Below the pieces are notes generated by a model, which saw only the letters and a program-made list of their open reading frames with translations, was not told where the DNA came from and searched no databases. Shown here piece by piece: positions 1-7,551 of a stretch of 44,228 nt of DNA. The translations under genes and the position numbers were made by a program. Source of the stretch: Nocardioides sp. Root240 (GTDB lineage: Bacteria; Actinomycetota; Actinomycetes; Propionibacteriales; Nocardioidaceae); assembly GCF_001428825.1 (NCBI RefSeq), contig NZ_LMIT01000009.1, positions 276,829-321,056 of the forward strand. The letters are read 5' to 3'. How positions within the stretch are numbered: the stretch's first letter is position 1; every line of letters begins with the position of its first letter.

Positions 1-110
1 ACGGACTTCGTCCGCGCCGCCGCTGACGCGGCCGCCCGGCTCGTTCTGGCCTGTTGGGCGTTGGTGACCCCCGTCGTTTGGTCACAGACCGCAGAAAAAC
101 CGGCCCGGAA

Positions 111-137
111 TCTGCGGTTCGTGCCCACTCGAGGGGG
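111..137. repeat. Direct repeat, copy 1
   Basis: TCTGCGGTTC is followed by a TGCCCACTCGA core and a G run. It matches copy 2 at 313-340 with about two substitutions and a slightly different G-run length. Both copies are preceded by a CCGG-containing stretch. The first 8 bases also pair with ACCGCAGA at 88-95. Confidence 0.65.
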
Positions 138-312
138 TCACCACGCACCACCACGCGCCACCACCCCAAGCCGGCCGCAACCCGGCCGCCGGACCCGACC
201 CACGACCCGACTCGTCCGGTCGCTGCCGCCTGCGAACCCCACCACCGACCGACGCAACATCGCGCCGGTGACCCGGAGCGCGGCCCACCGATGCACCACA
301 AGAGCCGGGATG

Positions 313-340
313 TCTGCGGTTCCTGCCCACTCGAAGGGGG
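313..340. repeat. Direct repeat, copy 2
   Basis: Second copy of the TCTGCGGTTC / TGCCCACTCGA element, about 200 bp downstream of the first and ending 33 bp before the stop codon of the clpP-like gene. It may be a remnant of a duplicated or mobile sequence. Confidence 0.65.
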
Positions 341-373
341 ACGAGGACCCGGACGGCTGCCCGACCCGCGGCA

Positions 374-973
374 TCACGCGAGCGCGGGACGCTCCTCGAT
401 CACCTGGTCGATCAGCCCGTACTCGCGCGCCGCGGCCGCGGTGAACACCCGGTCGTGGTCGGTGTCCGCGCGCAGCCTGGCGACGTCCTGCCCCGTGTGC
501 CGCGACAGGATCCGCTCGATGTCGGCGCGCACCCGGACCACCTCGTCGGCCTGGAGGATCAGGTCGGGGATCGGACCGCGGCCGCTGGCCGCGGGCTGGT
601 GGAGCACGACCCGGGCGTGGGGGAGCGCCGATCGCTTGCCGGGGGCGCCGGCGGCGAGGAGCACCGCTCCGACGGCGACGGCCTGGCCGACGCAGGTGGT
701 GGCGACCTGCGGCCGGATGTACTGCAGCGTGTCGTGGACGGCGAGCATCGCGCTCGGGTCGCCGCCCTCGCAGTTGATGTAGAGCTGGATGTCGCGGTCG
801 GGGTTGTCGGCCTCGAGGAAGAGCAGCTGCGCGACGAGGGCGTTCGCGACGCCGGCGTCGATCGCGGTGCCGAGGTAGACGACGCGCTCGGTCAGCAGGT
901 GCGAGTAGACGTCCATGACCCGCTCGCCGCGCGGGTGCTGGGCGATGACGTTGGGGATCGTGTAGCTGCTCAT
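374..973 (-). CDS. ClpP-like subunit lacking the catalytic serine
   Basis: A 199-residue protein with the full ClpP fold, including the GERVMDVYSHLLTERVVYLG opening and the HTGQ and EYGLID motifs near the end. In active ClpP the nucleophile lies in G-Q-A-A-S-M; here the sequence is GQAVAV, so Ala100 (codon GCC, 674-676) replaces serine. His125 (LHQP) and Asp175 (DHDRVF) remain. The usual SPGG oxyanion motif is CEGG. It should therefore be non-proteolytic by itself and may form mixed rings with the upstream subunit, as ClpR does in plastids and cyanobacteria. The start codon overlaps the stop of the upstream clpP (ATGA, 970-973), so the two are translationally coupled. The lost serine is seen directly; the hetero-oligomer role is inference. 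Confidence 0.9.
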   Translation of the reverse strand: MSSYTIPNVIAQHPRGERVMDVYSHLLTERVVYLGTAIDAGVANALVAQLLFLEADNPDRDIQLYINCEGGDPSAMLAVHDTLQYIRPQVATTCVGQAVAVGAVLLAAGAPGKRSALPHARVVLHQPAASGRGPIPDLILQADEVVRVRADIERILSRHTGQDVARLRADTDHDRVFTAAAAREYGLIDQVIEERPALA

Positions 974-1596
974 CGTGCACCCGCTGCGAACGTGCCGAGA
1001 CCGACGGTACGACGCACCGTCGTCGCCACGGCGTGGAAGGAGTCGACCACCTCGTCGACGAAGCCGTACTCGAGGGCCTCGGTCGCGGTGTACCAGCGGT
1101 CGCGCAGCGAGTCCTCGAAGACCCGCTCGATCGGCTGGCCGGTGTCCTCGGCGATCAGGCCGAGCACGGTGTCGCGCATGTGCCGAAGATCCTCGGCCTG
1201 CAGCTCGACGTCGGCCGCGGTGCCGCCGATCCCGGCGGAGCCCTGGTGCATCAGGATCCGGGCGTGGGGGAGGGCCCGGCGCTTGCCCGGCGTACCGGAC
1301 GACAGCAGGAACTGCCCAGCGCTGCAGGCGATGCCGAGCGCGAGGGTGGAGACGTCGCAGGGCACCAGCCGCATCACGTCGCGGATGGCGAGCATCGCCG
1401 GCACCGAGCCGCCGGGTGAGTGGATCCACAGGGCGATCTCGGAGGCCGGGTCCTCGGCGGCGAGGCCCAGGAGCTGGGTGGCCAGGACGAGGCCGTTGTC
1501 GTCGTCGAGCGCGCCGTCGAGCACGAGCACGCGTTGCTGGTGGAGCTCGCGCCGACGGCGGTCGTCGAACATCCGTGGGCGTTGGTCATCGGTCAT
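970..1596 (-). CDS. clpP: ATP-dependent Clp protease proteolytic subunit (intact triad)
   Basis: A 208-residue ClpP peptidase, first gene of a two-gene operon. The triad is complete: Ser92 in GIACSAGQ, His117 in ILMHQ and Asp166 in LRDRWY. The SPGGS oxyanion-region motif is present at residues 60-64. ClpP forms the degradation chamber that works with Clp ATPases in the cytoplasm. There is no adjacent clpX or trigger factor gene, so this is probably an accessory clpP pair rather than the housekeeping clpP1P2 locus. The start at 1596 is supported by a leaderless -10 box (CATCGT) exactly 6 nt upstream. Its last bases overlap the serine-less paralogue. Confidence 0.93.
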   Translation of the reverse strand: MTDDQRPRMFDDRRRRELHQQRVLVLDGALDDDNGLVLATQLLGLAAEDPASEIALWIHSPGGSVPAMLAIRDVMRLVPCDVSTLALGIACSAGQFLLSSGTPGKRRALPHARILMHQGSAGIGGTAADVELQAEDLRHMRDTVLGLIAEDTGQPIERVFEDSLRDRWYTATEALEYGFVDEVVDSFHAVATTVRRTVGLGTFAAGAR

Positions 1597-1602
1597 GGCG
1601 CC

Positions 1603-1608
1603 ACGATG
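1603..1608 (-). promoter_or_regulatory. Leaderless -10 box for the clpP pair
   Basis: CATCGT on the minus strand lies 6 nt before the ATG at 1596, which predicts transcription starting at or next to the A of ATG. No clear -35 is visible. Confidence 0.4.
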
Positions 1609-1674
1609 CGTCGCCGTACGACGGCGGACCAGCGGTTGCTGCCCACGGCGGAGACGCGCTGCTCACGGCAGCAG

Positions 1675-1705
1675 TTGACTTCAGGTCGACCTGAACCGCC
1701 ACAGT
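1675..1705 (+). promoter_or_regulatory. MerR-type promoter with 16-bp palindrome
   Basis: A TTGACT -35 box (1675-1680) and a CACAGT -10-like box (1700-1705) are separated by 19 bp. A perfect 16-bp palindrome, TTCAGGTCGACCTGAA, occupies 1680-1695 inside the spacer. A long spacer filled by a palindrome is the hallmark of promoters remodelled by MerR-family activators. The ATG at 1712 follows the -10 box by 6 nt, so the mRNA is probably leaderless. No MerR gene is present in the window. Confidence 0.6.
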
Positions 1706-1711
1706 GGACCC

Positions 1712-2395
1712 ATGCAACGTCACGACCACGACCACGACCACCTGTCCGTCGAGACACTCCGCGAGGCACTGACCGCCGGCTTCTGGGACGAGCGCTACGG
1801 CGGCAGTGACCGCGTGTGGAGCGGCCGGCCCAACCAGCGGCTGGTCGAGCAGGTCGCCGACCTCGAGCCCGGTACCGCGCTCGACGTGGCCTGCGGCGAG
1901 GGCGGCGACGCGATCTGGCTGGCCAAGCAGGGCTGGCGGGTGACGGCGGTCGACGTCTCGCAGGTCGCCCTCGCGAAGGTCGCCGCCCACGCCGAGCAGG
2001 AGGGTGTCGACGACCGCCTGCGGCTCGGGTTCTACGACGCCCTCGCCGACCCGCGGCCCGCCGGCCGGCACACGTTCGACCTGGTCACGGTGAGCTTCCT
2101 GCACGTGCCGGTCGACGACTTCGGTGCGATCTACCGCGGGATCGCTGCCGCGGTCGCGCCGGGTGGCCGGCTGCTCGTCACCGCCCACCACCCCGAGGAC
2201 GTCGCCACCGGCGCACGGCACGACCACGGTCCCGGCCTGCTGTTCGAGCCGGACCGGGTGCTCGCGACCCTGGGCGCGGACCAGCCCGACTCGGAGTGGG
2301 AGGTCGAGGTCGCGGACACCCCGGACCGGGTGCAGGAGACGGTCGACGGGCCGCTCGCCGTGCGGGACACGGTGGTCCGGCTGCGCCGTCGCTGA
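1712..2395 (+). CDS. Class I SAM-dependent methyltransferase
   Basis: A 227-residue methyltransferase of the TehB/UbiE-like class I type. Motif I is visible as ALDVACGEGGDAIWLA (about residues 57-71), followed by VDVSQVAL and a PGGRLLVTAHH strand after the post-I region. The N-terminus carries an unusual HDHDHDH stretch (residues 4-10) that could bind metal. The substrate is unknown; the closest general resemblance is to tellurite/thiopurine-type methyltransferases. It is a single gene facing away from the clpP pair. The promoter has a MerR-like palindrome, which suggests induction by a metal, thiol or small-molecule stress. The start at 1712 follows the -10 box directly. Confidence 0.85.
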   Translation: MQRHDHDHDHLSVETLREALTAGFWDERYGGSDRVWSGRPNQRLVEQVADLEPGTALDVACGEGGDAIWLAKQGWRVTAVDVSQVALAKVAAHAEQEGVDDRLRLGFYDALADPRPAGRHTFDLVTVSFLHVPVDDFGAIYRGIAAAVAPGGRLLVTAHHPEDVATGARHDHGPGLLFEPDRVLATLGADQPDSEWEVEVADTPDRVQETVDGPLAVRDTVVRLRRR

Positions 2396-2441
2396 CCCGC
2401 GCCCGCTGCGGCGAGGGGTGACGGAGGTCACTCCCGTCGCG

Positions 2442-2447
2442 TACCGT
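2442..2447 (+). promoter_or_regulatory. Leaderless -10 box for the GH5 gene
   Basis: TACCGT is followed after 7 nt by GTG at 2455. This favours 2455 over the alternative GTG at 2446, which would overlap the box. Confidence 0.45.
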
Positions 2448-2454
2448 GCCGGAC

Positions 2455-3951
2455 GTGCTCCCTGCAACACGTTCTAGTTCGCTGTGCCGTGCCGCCCTGT
2501 TGGTCGCCGCCGTGCTCCTCGCGGCCCTCGGCCTGACCGCGACGGCCGCGTCGGCGAGCGCGGCGCCCACCGACGACGACACGCCCCAGCTGCGCAAGCA
2601 GGGGCGTTGGCTCGTCGACGAGCAGGGCCGGGTCGTGATCGTGCACGGGTTCAACCTGGTCTGGAAGCTCGACCCGTACGTCCCACCCGCGACCGCGGAG
2701 GGCTTCACCGCCGCCGACGCCGACTGGCTGGAGCAGCACGGCTTCAACGGCGTCCGGCTCGGCACGCTGTGGGCGGGGATCACGCCGGACGCACCGGGGG
2801 TGGGCGACCCGTCGTACCGCACCGGGTGGCAACGGGTGATGGACCTGCTCGCCGACAAGGGCATCTGGATGCAGCTCGACATGCACCAGGACCAGTTCCA
2901 CGAGACGTACGGCGGCGAGGGCGTGCCGGACTGGGCGCTGCACCGGCCGCTGGTCCTCGGGCTGCTGCCGCCCGTCAACCTGCCCTTCCCGATGGGCTAC
3001 TGGACCCCCGAGAACTCGCTGGTCTTCGACGAGTTCTGGGCCAACCGCCACCGCGGCATCGACCACTGGGCGTCGGCCTGGCAGGTCGCCGCCGGCTGGT
3101 GGAGGGACCAGCCGTACCTGATGGGCTACGACCTGATCAACGAACCCTGGATGGGTCTGGAGTGGCTCGCCTGCTTCACCGGCGGCTGCCAGAACAGCTA
3201 CGTCAAGGAGCTGCAGCCGGCCTACGAGAAGGTCACCCGCGCCATCCGTGCGGTCGACGGCGAGAACGTCGTGTGGTGGGAGCCGCAGCAGCTGGCGGCC
3301 GGGCGCCCGGTGCCGACGTACCTCGAGCCGATGGCGGGGGAGCAGCAGCTCGGCTACTCGTGGCACAACTACTGCCAGGACGTCTTCCTCGAGTCGCAGG
3401 GCCTGCCGTTCGGCAACGTCGAGAACTGCTGGAAGTTCAGCCAGGAGCGCACGACCACCGCGCTCGCGCAGGCCGCGCGGATCAGCGCCGCGCCGATGAT
3501 GAGCGAGTGGGGCGCGACCGACAACCTCCGCGCCGTCGAGATCGACGCGGCGGTCGCCGACCGCAACCTGATGGGCTGGACGCACTGGGCCTACAAGCAG
3601 TGGCAGGACCCGACCACCGCCGACGACGCGCAGGGGATGTTCCACGACGACTCCGACCTCGGCTCGGTCAAGGCCGACAAGCTGCGCGTCCTGGTCCGCA
3701 CCTACGCCCAGGCCACGGCCGGAACGCCCCTCGCGATGGACTTCGACGCGACCACCGGCGCCTTCTCCTACCGCTACCGCTCGAACGCCGTCGACGCCCC
3801 GACCGAGATCTTCGTCAGCCCGCTCCACTACCCGCACGGGTACGACGTCGCGGTCACCGGCGGCTCGTGGGCGCCCGGCACGGACGGCCGGATCGAGGTG
3901 CGGCCCGACGTACCCGGGCAGGAGGTGGGGGTGCGCATCTCCGCCCGCTGA
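2455..3951 (+). CDS. Secreted GH5 glycosidase, endoglycoceramidase-like
   Basis: A ~498-residue secreted enzyme. A Sec signal peptide (basic start, hydrophobic core, ASASAAP cleavage region) covers roughly the first 38 residues. The GH5 barrel follows: HGFNLVWK, GFNGVRLGTLW, LDMHQDQF, the acid/base Glu230 in YDLINEPW, and the nucleophile Glu351 in MMSEWGA. A C-terminal beta domain (about 400-498) ends the protein. The arrangement matches bacterial endoglycosylceramidases such as the Rhodococcus type, which cleave glycan from ceramide in glycosphingolipids; other GH5 beta-glycosidases have the same fold, so specificity is inference. A GTG at 2446 would add three residues. Confidence 0.85.
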   Translation: MLPATRSSSLCRAALLVAAVLLAALGLTATAASASAAPTDDDTPQLRKQGRWLVDEQGRVVIVHGFNLVWKLDPYVPPATAEGFTAADADWLEQHGFNGVRLGTLWAGITPDAPGVGDPSYRTGWQRVMDLLADKGIWMQLDMHQDQFHETYGGEGVPDWALHRPLVLGLLPPVNLPFPMGYWTPENSLVFDEFWANRHRGIDHWASAWQVAAGWWRDQPYLMGYDLINEPWMGLEWLACFTGGCQNSYVKELQPAYEKVTRAIRAVDGENVVWWEPQQLAAGRPVPTYLEPMAGEQQLGYSWHNYCQDVFLESQGLPFGNVENCWKFSQERTTTALAQAARISAAPMMSEWGATDNLRAVEIDAAVADRNLMGWTHWAYKQWQDPTTADDAQGMFHDDSDLGSVKADKLRVLVRTYAQATAGTPLAMDFDATTGAFSYRYRSNAVDAPTEIFVSPLHYPHGYDVAVTGGSWAPGTDGRIEVRPDVPGQEVGVRISAR

Positions 3952-4001
3952 ATTCCGGGAACCATTCGCCAGCACCGGGCGTTCCATCAGCATCAGGCCC
4001 C

Positions 4002-4007
4002 TAGACT
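4002..4007 (+). promoter_or_regulatory. -10 box for the Bax-inhibitor gene
   Basis: TAGACT lies about 35 nt before the ATG at 4042. The predicted 5' leader is short and carries a strong ribosome binding site GGAGGAG at 4032-4038, so this gene is conventionally led. Confidence 0.4.
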
Positions 4008-4041
4008 GGGGTCCTCGACCTATCGCTGTGCGGAGGAGATC

Positions 4042-4881
4042 ATGCAGAGCAACAACCCGGTGTTCCGGCGCTCCGAGGAGTTCACCCGGAGCGGTGCCGG
4101 CGCCTACCAGCAGTTCGGCCAGCCCCAGTACGGCGGCCAGCCGGGCTACCCGGCCCCGCCCGCCCCCGTCCAGCAGAGCGGCCGGATGACGATCGACTCC
4201 GTCGTCCAGTCGACCGCGATCACGCTCGGCATCACGATCGTCGCCGCCGCGGCGACGTGGTTCCTCACCCCCGACATCGACAGCACCGAGGCGATCAGCA
4301 CCCTCTCGGGCATCATGATCGTCGGTGCCGGCGCGGCGTTCATCCTGTCGCTGGTCAACTCGTTCAAGCGGGTCATCAGCCCCGCCCTGGTCATGGCGTT
4401 CGCCCTGGCCGAGGGTGTCGCGCTCGGTGGCCTGAGCAAGTTCTACGACGCTGCCTACGGCTCGGACGCCTCCGGCATGGGCGGCATCGTCGTCCAGGCG
4501 GTCGTCGGCACCTTCGCCGCCTTCGGTGGCACGCTCGCGGCCTACAAGTTCTTCGACATCAAGGTCGGCCAGAAGTTCCGCACCTTCGTCATCGCTGCGA
4601 TGTTCGGCATGGTCGCGCTCAGCCTGATGGAGGTCGTCCTCGGCCTCTTCGGCAACGGCGTCGGCCTGTTCGGCGACGGCAAGCTCGGCCTGCTGTTCGC
4701 GGTCGGCGGCCTGGTGCTCGGTGTGTTCATGCTGATCCTCGACTTCGACTTCGTCGAGCAGGGCATCGCCAACGGCCTGCCGGAGCGCGAGTCGTGGCGG
4801 GCCTCGTTCGGCCTGCTCGTCAGCCTGGTCTGGATCTACACCAACCTGCTCCGGATCCTCGCGATCCTCCAGCAGGACTGA
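4042..4881 (+). CDS. Bax inhibitor-1/YccA family membrane protein
   Basis: A 279-residue integral membrane protein of the Bax inhibitor-1/YccA family. An N-terminal Gln/Gly/Pro/Tyr-rich cytosolic segment (about 1-45) precedes seven hydrophobic helices, including TITLGITIVAAAATWF-like, ALVMAFALAEGVALGG and GVFMLILDFDFVEQG segments. The DFDFVEQG acidic stretch in the sixth or seventh helix is typical of the family, where paired aspartates gate a pH-sensitive calcium leak in BsYetJ. The bacterial role is poorly defined. The ATG at 4042 has GGAGGAG 4-10 nt upstream. A strong hairpin terminator follows. Confidence 0.9.
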   Translation: MQSNNPVFRRSEEFTRSGAGAYQQFGQPQYGGQPGYPAPPAPVQQSGRMTIDSVVQSTAITLGITIVAAAATWFLTPDIDSTEAISTLSGIMIVGAGAAFILSLVNSFKRVISPALVMAFALAEGVALGGLSKFYDAAYGSDASGMGGIVVQAVVGTFAAFGGTLAAYKFFDIKVGQKFRTFVIAAMFGMVALSLMEVVLGLFGNGVGLFGDGKLGLLFAVGGLVLGVFMLILDFDFVEQGIANGLPERESWRASFGLLVSLVWIYTNLLRILAILQQD

Positions 4882-4898
4882 TCCCTGTCGTACGACGG

Positions 4899-4937
4899 CC
4901 CCGGCCCACCTCGGTGGGCCGGGGTCGTTCGGTTTTT
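4899..4937 (+). terminator. Intrinsic terminator after the Bax-inhibitor gene
   Basis: CCCCGGCCCACC (4899-4910) pairs perfectly with GGTGGGCCGGGG (4913-4924). A T run follows at 4933-4937. It ends the transcript from 4042. Confidence 0.85.
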
Positions 4938-5105
4938 CCGGCCCTCCTGCTGCTCTCGTGGCACACCTGTCGCGGTGGCTCCGGCGGCCGCGCGTAGCCG
5001 ACCGACCCCCGGCGCGAACGTCACCACCGGACCAACCGCAGCGTGGTGCGGAGAATCCGCGACGCGACTCATGGAGACGTCGCAGGAGTCGGCCTCCGGA
5101 GCGGG

Positions 5106-6128
5106 TCAGTCCGCGGCCGGGACGCTCTCGTGCTCGGCAGGCGCCTCGCCCGGGACGTGCTGGCGGCTGCGGCGGTGGCGCAGCTCGACCCACAGGCCGC
5201 GTACGCCGGCGCGACGGCCGGCGATCTCGGTGCCGTCGAGCTCGGTGCCGGGCTCCTTGACGGCCTGGACGGCCGCACGGGTGACGGGCAGCACGCCCTC
5301 GCCGCGGAAGGCCTCCAGCCCGACCTCCTCGGCCGGCGCCTGCTCGAGCGCGGCGAGCACGGAGGGGATCAGCACGTCGGCGAGGCGGCGGTAGCCCTCG
5401 GCGGAGGGGTGGAACTGGTCGGGGCCGAACAGCAGCGCGGGCGCGGCCGCGAACTCCGGGCCCAGGACGTCGCCGAGCGACACGGTCCGGCCGCCCTCCT
5501 CGATCACCGCGATGGTCTGCGCGGCGGCGAGCCGGCGCGACCACGAGCGCGCGACCTGGCGCAGTGGGGGAGCGATGGGCTGGATGGTGCCGAGGTCGGG
5601 GCAGGTGCCGACGACGACCTTCGCGCCGGAGCCCATCAGGCGTCGTACGCCCTCGGAGAGGTAGCGCACCGACTGCGAGGGCCGCATCGTGTGGGTGACG
5701 TCGTTGCCGCCGATCAGGATGACCACGGCCTCGGGCTCGATCGGCAGTGCGCGCTCGACCTGCGATGCGAGGTCGGACGACTTCGCGCCGACGACGCAGA
5801 ACTCGCGCAGGTAGACGCGGCGGTCGGCGTGCTCCGCGATCGCCGAGGCGATCAGCGCACCGGGTGTCTCCTCGACGCGCTCGGCGCCGTAGCCGGCCGC
5901 GCTGGAGTCGCCGAGCAAGGCGATCCGGATCGCCGGACCGGGTCGGCCGCGGCCGTACCAGCCGGTGGCGTCCGGCGGCGGCTCCTCGCGAGCGGGGCCG
6001 ATCGTCTTGCGCGCCAGCCGGGCCTCGGCGGTCAGCACGCCGTAGAGGCCTGCGCCCAGCGCGGAGAGCCCGCCCCCGCCGTAGAGCGCGGCGGAAGCGA
6101 GCTTGCGGGCTGCGGACGCCTTGCTCAC
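5106..6128 (-). CDS. SGNH/GDSL-family hydrolase
   Basis: A 340-residue SGNH hydrolase. An N-terminal hydrophobic segment (about residues 10-34) suggests membrane anchoring or export. Block I is LLGDSSAAGYG with nucleophile Ser75; block III is IGGNDVTH; block V is DQFHPSAEGY with the catalytic Asp-x-x-His. The substrate is probably an acyl or acetyl ester. M. tuberculosis has a similar protein (Rv1075c) close to cbs, matching the context here. The start at GTG 6128 is chosen because TAGAGT lies 7 nt upstream, leaving only 37 bp to the divergent cbs gene. The charged C-terminus after about residue 300 is poorly conserved. Confidence 0.87.
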   Translation of the reverse strand: MSKASAARKLASAALYGGGGLSALGAGLYGVLTAEARLARKTIGPAREEPPPDATGWYGRGRPGPAIRIALLGDSSAAGYGAERVEETPGALIASAIAEHADRRVYLREFCVVGAKSSDLASQVERALPIEPEAVVILIGGNDVTHTMRPSQSVRYLSEGVRRLMGSGAKVVVGTCPDLGTIQPIAPPLRQVARSWSRRLAAAQTIAVIEEGGRTVSLGDVLGPEFAAAPALLFGPDQFHPSAEGYRRLADVLIPSVLAALEQAPAEEVGLEAFRGEGVLPVTRAAVQAVKEPGTELDGTEIAGRRAGVRGLWVELRHRRSRQHVPGEAPAEHESVPAAD

Positions 6129-6135
6129 GGCGGCA

Positions 6136-6141
6136 ACTCTA
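6136..6141 (-). promoter_or_regulatory. Leaderless -10 box for the SGNH hydrolase
   Basis: TAGAGT (minus strand) lies 7 nt before GTG 6128. It sits only 12 bp from the oppositely oriented -10 box of cbs, so the two promoters overlap face to face. Confidence 0.55.
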
Positions 6142-6153
6142 CGGATCCACCGA

Positions 6154-6159
6154 TACGGT
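6154..6159 (+). promoter_or_regulatory. Leaderless -10 box for cbs
   Basis: TACGGT is followed after exactly 6 nt by ATG 6166. RNA polymerase at this promoter would cover the start region of the SGNH hydrolase gene. Confidence 0.55.
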
Positions 6160-6165
6160 GTCCGC

Positions 6166-7551
6166 ATGGAGTACGTCGAGTCCCTGCTGGAGCTGATCGG
6201 CAACACCCCGCTGGTCCGGCTCAACCGTTCCCTCGACCTGCCAGCCGACGGACCGTTGGTGCTGGCCAAGGTGGAGTACCTCAACCCCGGCGGTTCGGTG
6301 AAGGACCGGATCGCCACCCGGATGATCGAGGCCGCCGAGGAGTCCGGCGCCCTCAAGCCCGGCGGCACGATCGTGGAGCCCACGTCCGGCAACACCGGCG
6401 TCGGGCTGGCGATGGTGGCCCAGCAGAAGGGCTACCACTGCATCTTCGTGTGCCCTGACAAGGTGAGCGAGGACAAGCGCAACGTCCTCAAGGCCTACGG
6501 CGCCGAGGTGGTCGTCTGCCCGACGGCCGTCGCCCCCGAGCACCCCGACTCCTACTACAACGTGTCCGACCGCCTCGCCAGCCAGCCGGGCGCGTGGAAG
6601 CCCGACCAGTACTCCAACCCGCACAACCCGCGCTCGCACTACGAGGAGACCGGACCCGAGCTCTGGCGCCAGACCGAGGGCCGGATCACCCACTTCGTCG
6701 CGGGTGTCGGCACCGGCGGCACGATCTCCGGCATCGGTCGCTACCTCAAGGAGCAGAACGCCGAGGTCCAGGTCGTCGGCGCCGACCCGGCCGGCTCGGT
6801 CTACTCCGGCGGCACCGGCCGCCCCTACCTCGTCGAGGGCGTCGGCGAGGACTTCTGGCCCGAGACCTACGACCGCGAGATCGCGGACCGGATCATCGAG
6901 GTCTCCGACGCCGACTCGTTCGCCTTCACCCGCCGCCTGGCCCGCGAGGAGGCGATGCTCGTCGGCGGTTCCTCCGGCATGGCCGCCTACGCCGCGCGCC
7001 AGCTCGCGCAGGAGCTCGCTGCCGAGGGGCGCAACGACGCCGTGATCGTGGTCCTGCTGCCCGACTCGGGCCGCGGCTACCTCAGCAAGGTCTTCAACGA
7101 CGACTGGCTGGCCCAGTACGGCTTCAGCAACGGACAGGCGCAGCCGACCCGGTCGATCGGGGAGGTCCTGAGCCACAAGACCGGCGGGCTGCCCGCGCTG
7201 GTCCACACGCACCCCAACGAGACCATCGCCGAGGCGGTCGGCATCCTGCAGGAGTACGGCGTCTCGCAGATGCCCGTCGTCCGCGCGGAGCCGCCGATCG
7301 TGGCCGCCGAGGTCGCGGGCTCCGTCTCCGAGCGGGCGCTGCTCGATGCGCTGTTCACGGGCAAGGCCCGGCTCAGCGACGCGGTCGAGGACCACATGTC
7401 GGCCGCGCTGCCGACGATCGGCTCGACCGAGGAGGCCACCGCCGCCGTACCCCTGCTGGAGTCGGCGGACGCAGTGCTCGTGCACGAGGACGGCAAGCCG
7501 GTCGGCGTGCTGACCCGCCACGACCTGCTGAGCTTCCTGGCGCGTGGCTGA
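6166..7551 (+). CDS. cbs: Cystathionine beta-synthase
   Basis: A 461-residue PLP enzyme that condenses serine (or an activated serine) with homocysteine in reverse transsulfuration. The PLP lysine is Lys46 in GGSVKDRIA. Cofactor-binding loops TSGNTGVGLA and GTGGTISG follow. The catalytic core runs to about residue 320. The C-terminal third carries a pair of CBS domains (about 325-461, including QMPVV and AVLVHEDGKPVGVLTRHDLL), regulatory in the human enzyme. There is no N-terminal haem-binding extension. The start is fixed by the leaderless promoter. The gene ends overlapping an SSAT-type acetyltransferase by 8 bp. Confidence 0.95.
   Translation: MEYVESLLELIGNTPLVRLNRSLDLPADGPLVLAKVEYLNPGGSVKDRIATRMIEAAEESGALKPGGTIVEPTSGNTGVGLAMVAQQKGYHCIFVCPDKVSEDKRNVLKAYGAEVVVCPTAVAPEHPDSYYNVSDRLASQPGAWKPDQYSNPHNPRSHYEETGPELWRQTEGRITHFVAGVGTGGTISGIGRYLKEQNAEVQVVGADPAGSVYSGGTGRPYLVEGVGEDFWPETYDREIADRIIEVSDADSFAFTRRLAREEAMLVGGSSGMAAYAARQLAQELAAEGRNDAVIVVLLPDSGRGYLSKVFNDDWLAQYGFSNGQAQPTRSIGEVLSHKTGGLPALVHTHPNETIAEAVGILQEYGVSQMPVVRAEPPIVAAEVAGSVSERALLDALFTGKARLSDAVEDHMSAALPTIGSTEEATAAVPLLESADAVLVHEDGKPVGVLTRHDLLSFLARG

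Larger units (their letters stand above)
1..373. other. Gene-free region with a direct repeat
   Basis: I find no convincing gene here. One forward frame is open from base 1 but runs on into low-complexity CCACCACG-type sequence, so it reads as chance. The region contains a near-identical direct repeat (111-137 and 313-340) and a short inverted repeat (88-95 with 111-118). It lies downstream of the minus-strand clpP operon and may hold its transcription end, but no canonical terminator is visible. Confidence 0.6.

Noticed and set aside
88..118. Intrinsic terminator for the clpP operon
   Set aside because: The 8-bp arms place the T run within the loop on the minus strand, not after the stem.
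1..444. Possible 3' end of a plus-strand gene entering the window
   Set aside because: The open frame passes through repeats and low-complexity sequence into the clpP-like gene; composition is not protein-like after the first ~20 codons.
2428..5544. 1000-residue minus-strand open frame over the GH5 and Bax-inhibitor genes
   Set aside because: It would cover two clear genes and a terminator and has no domain.
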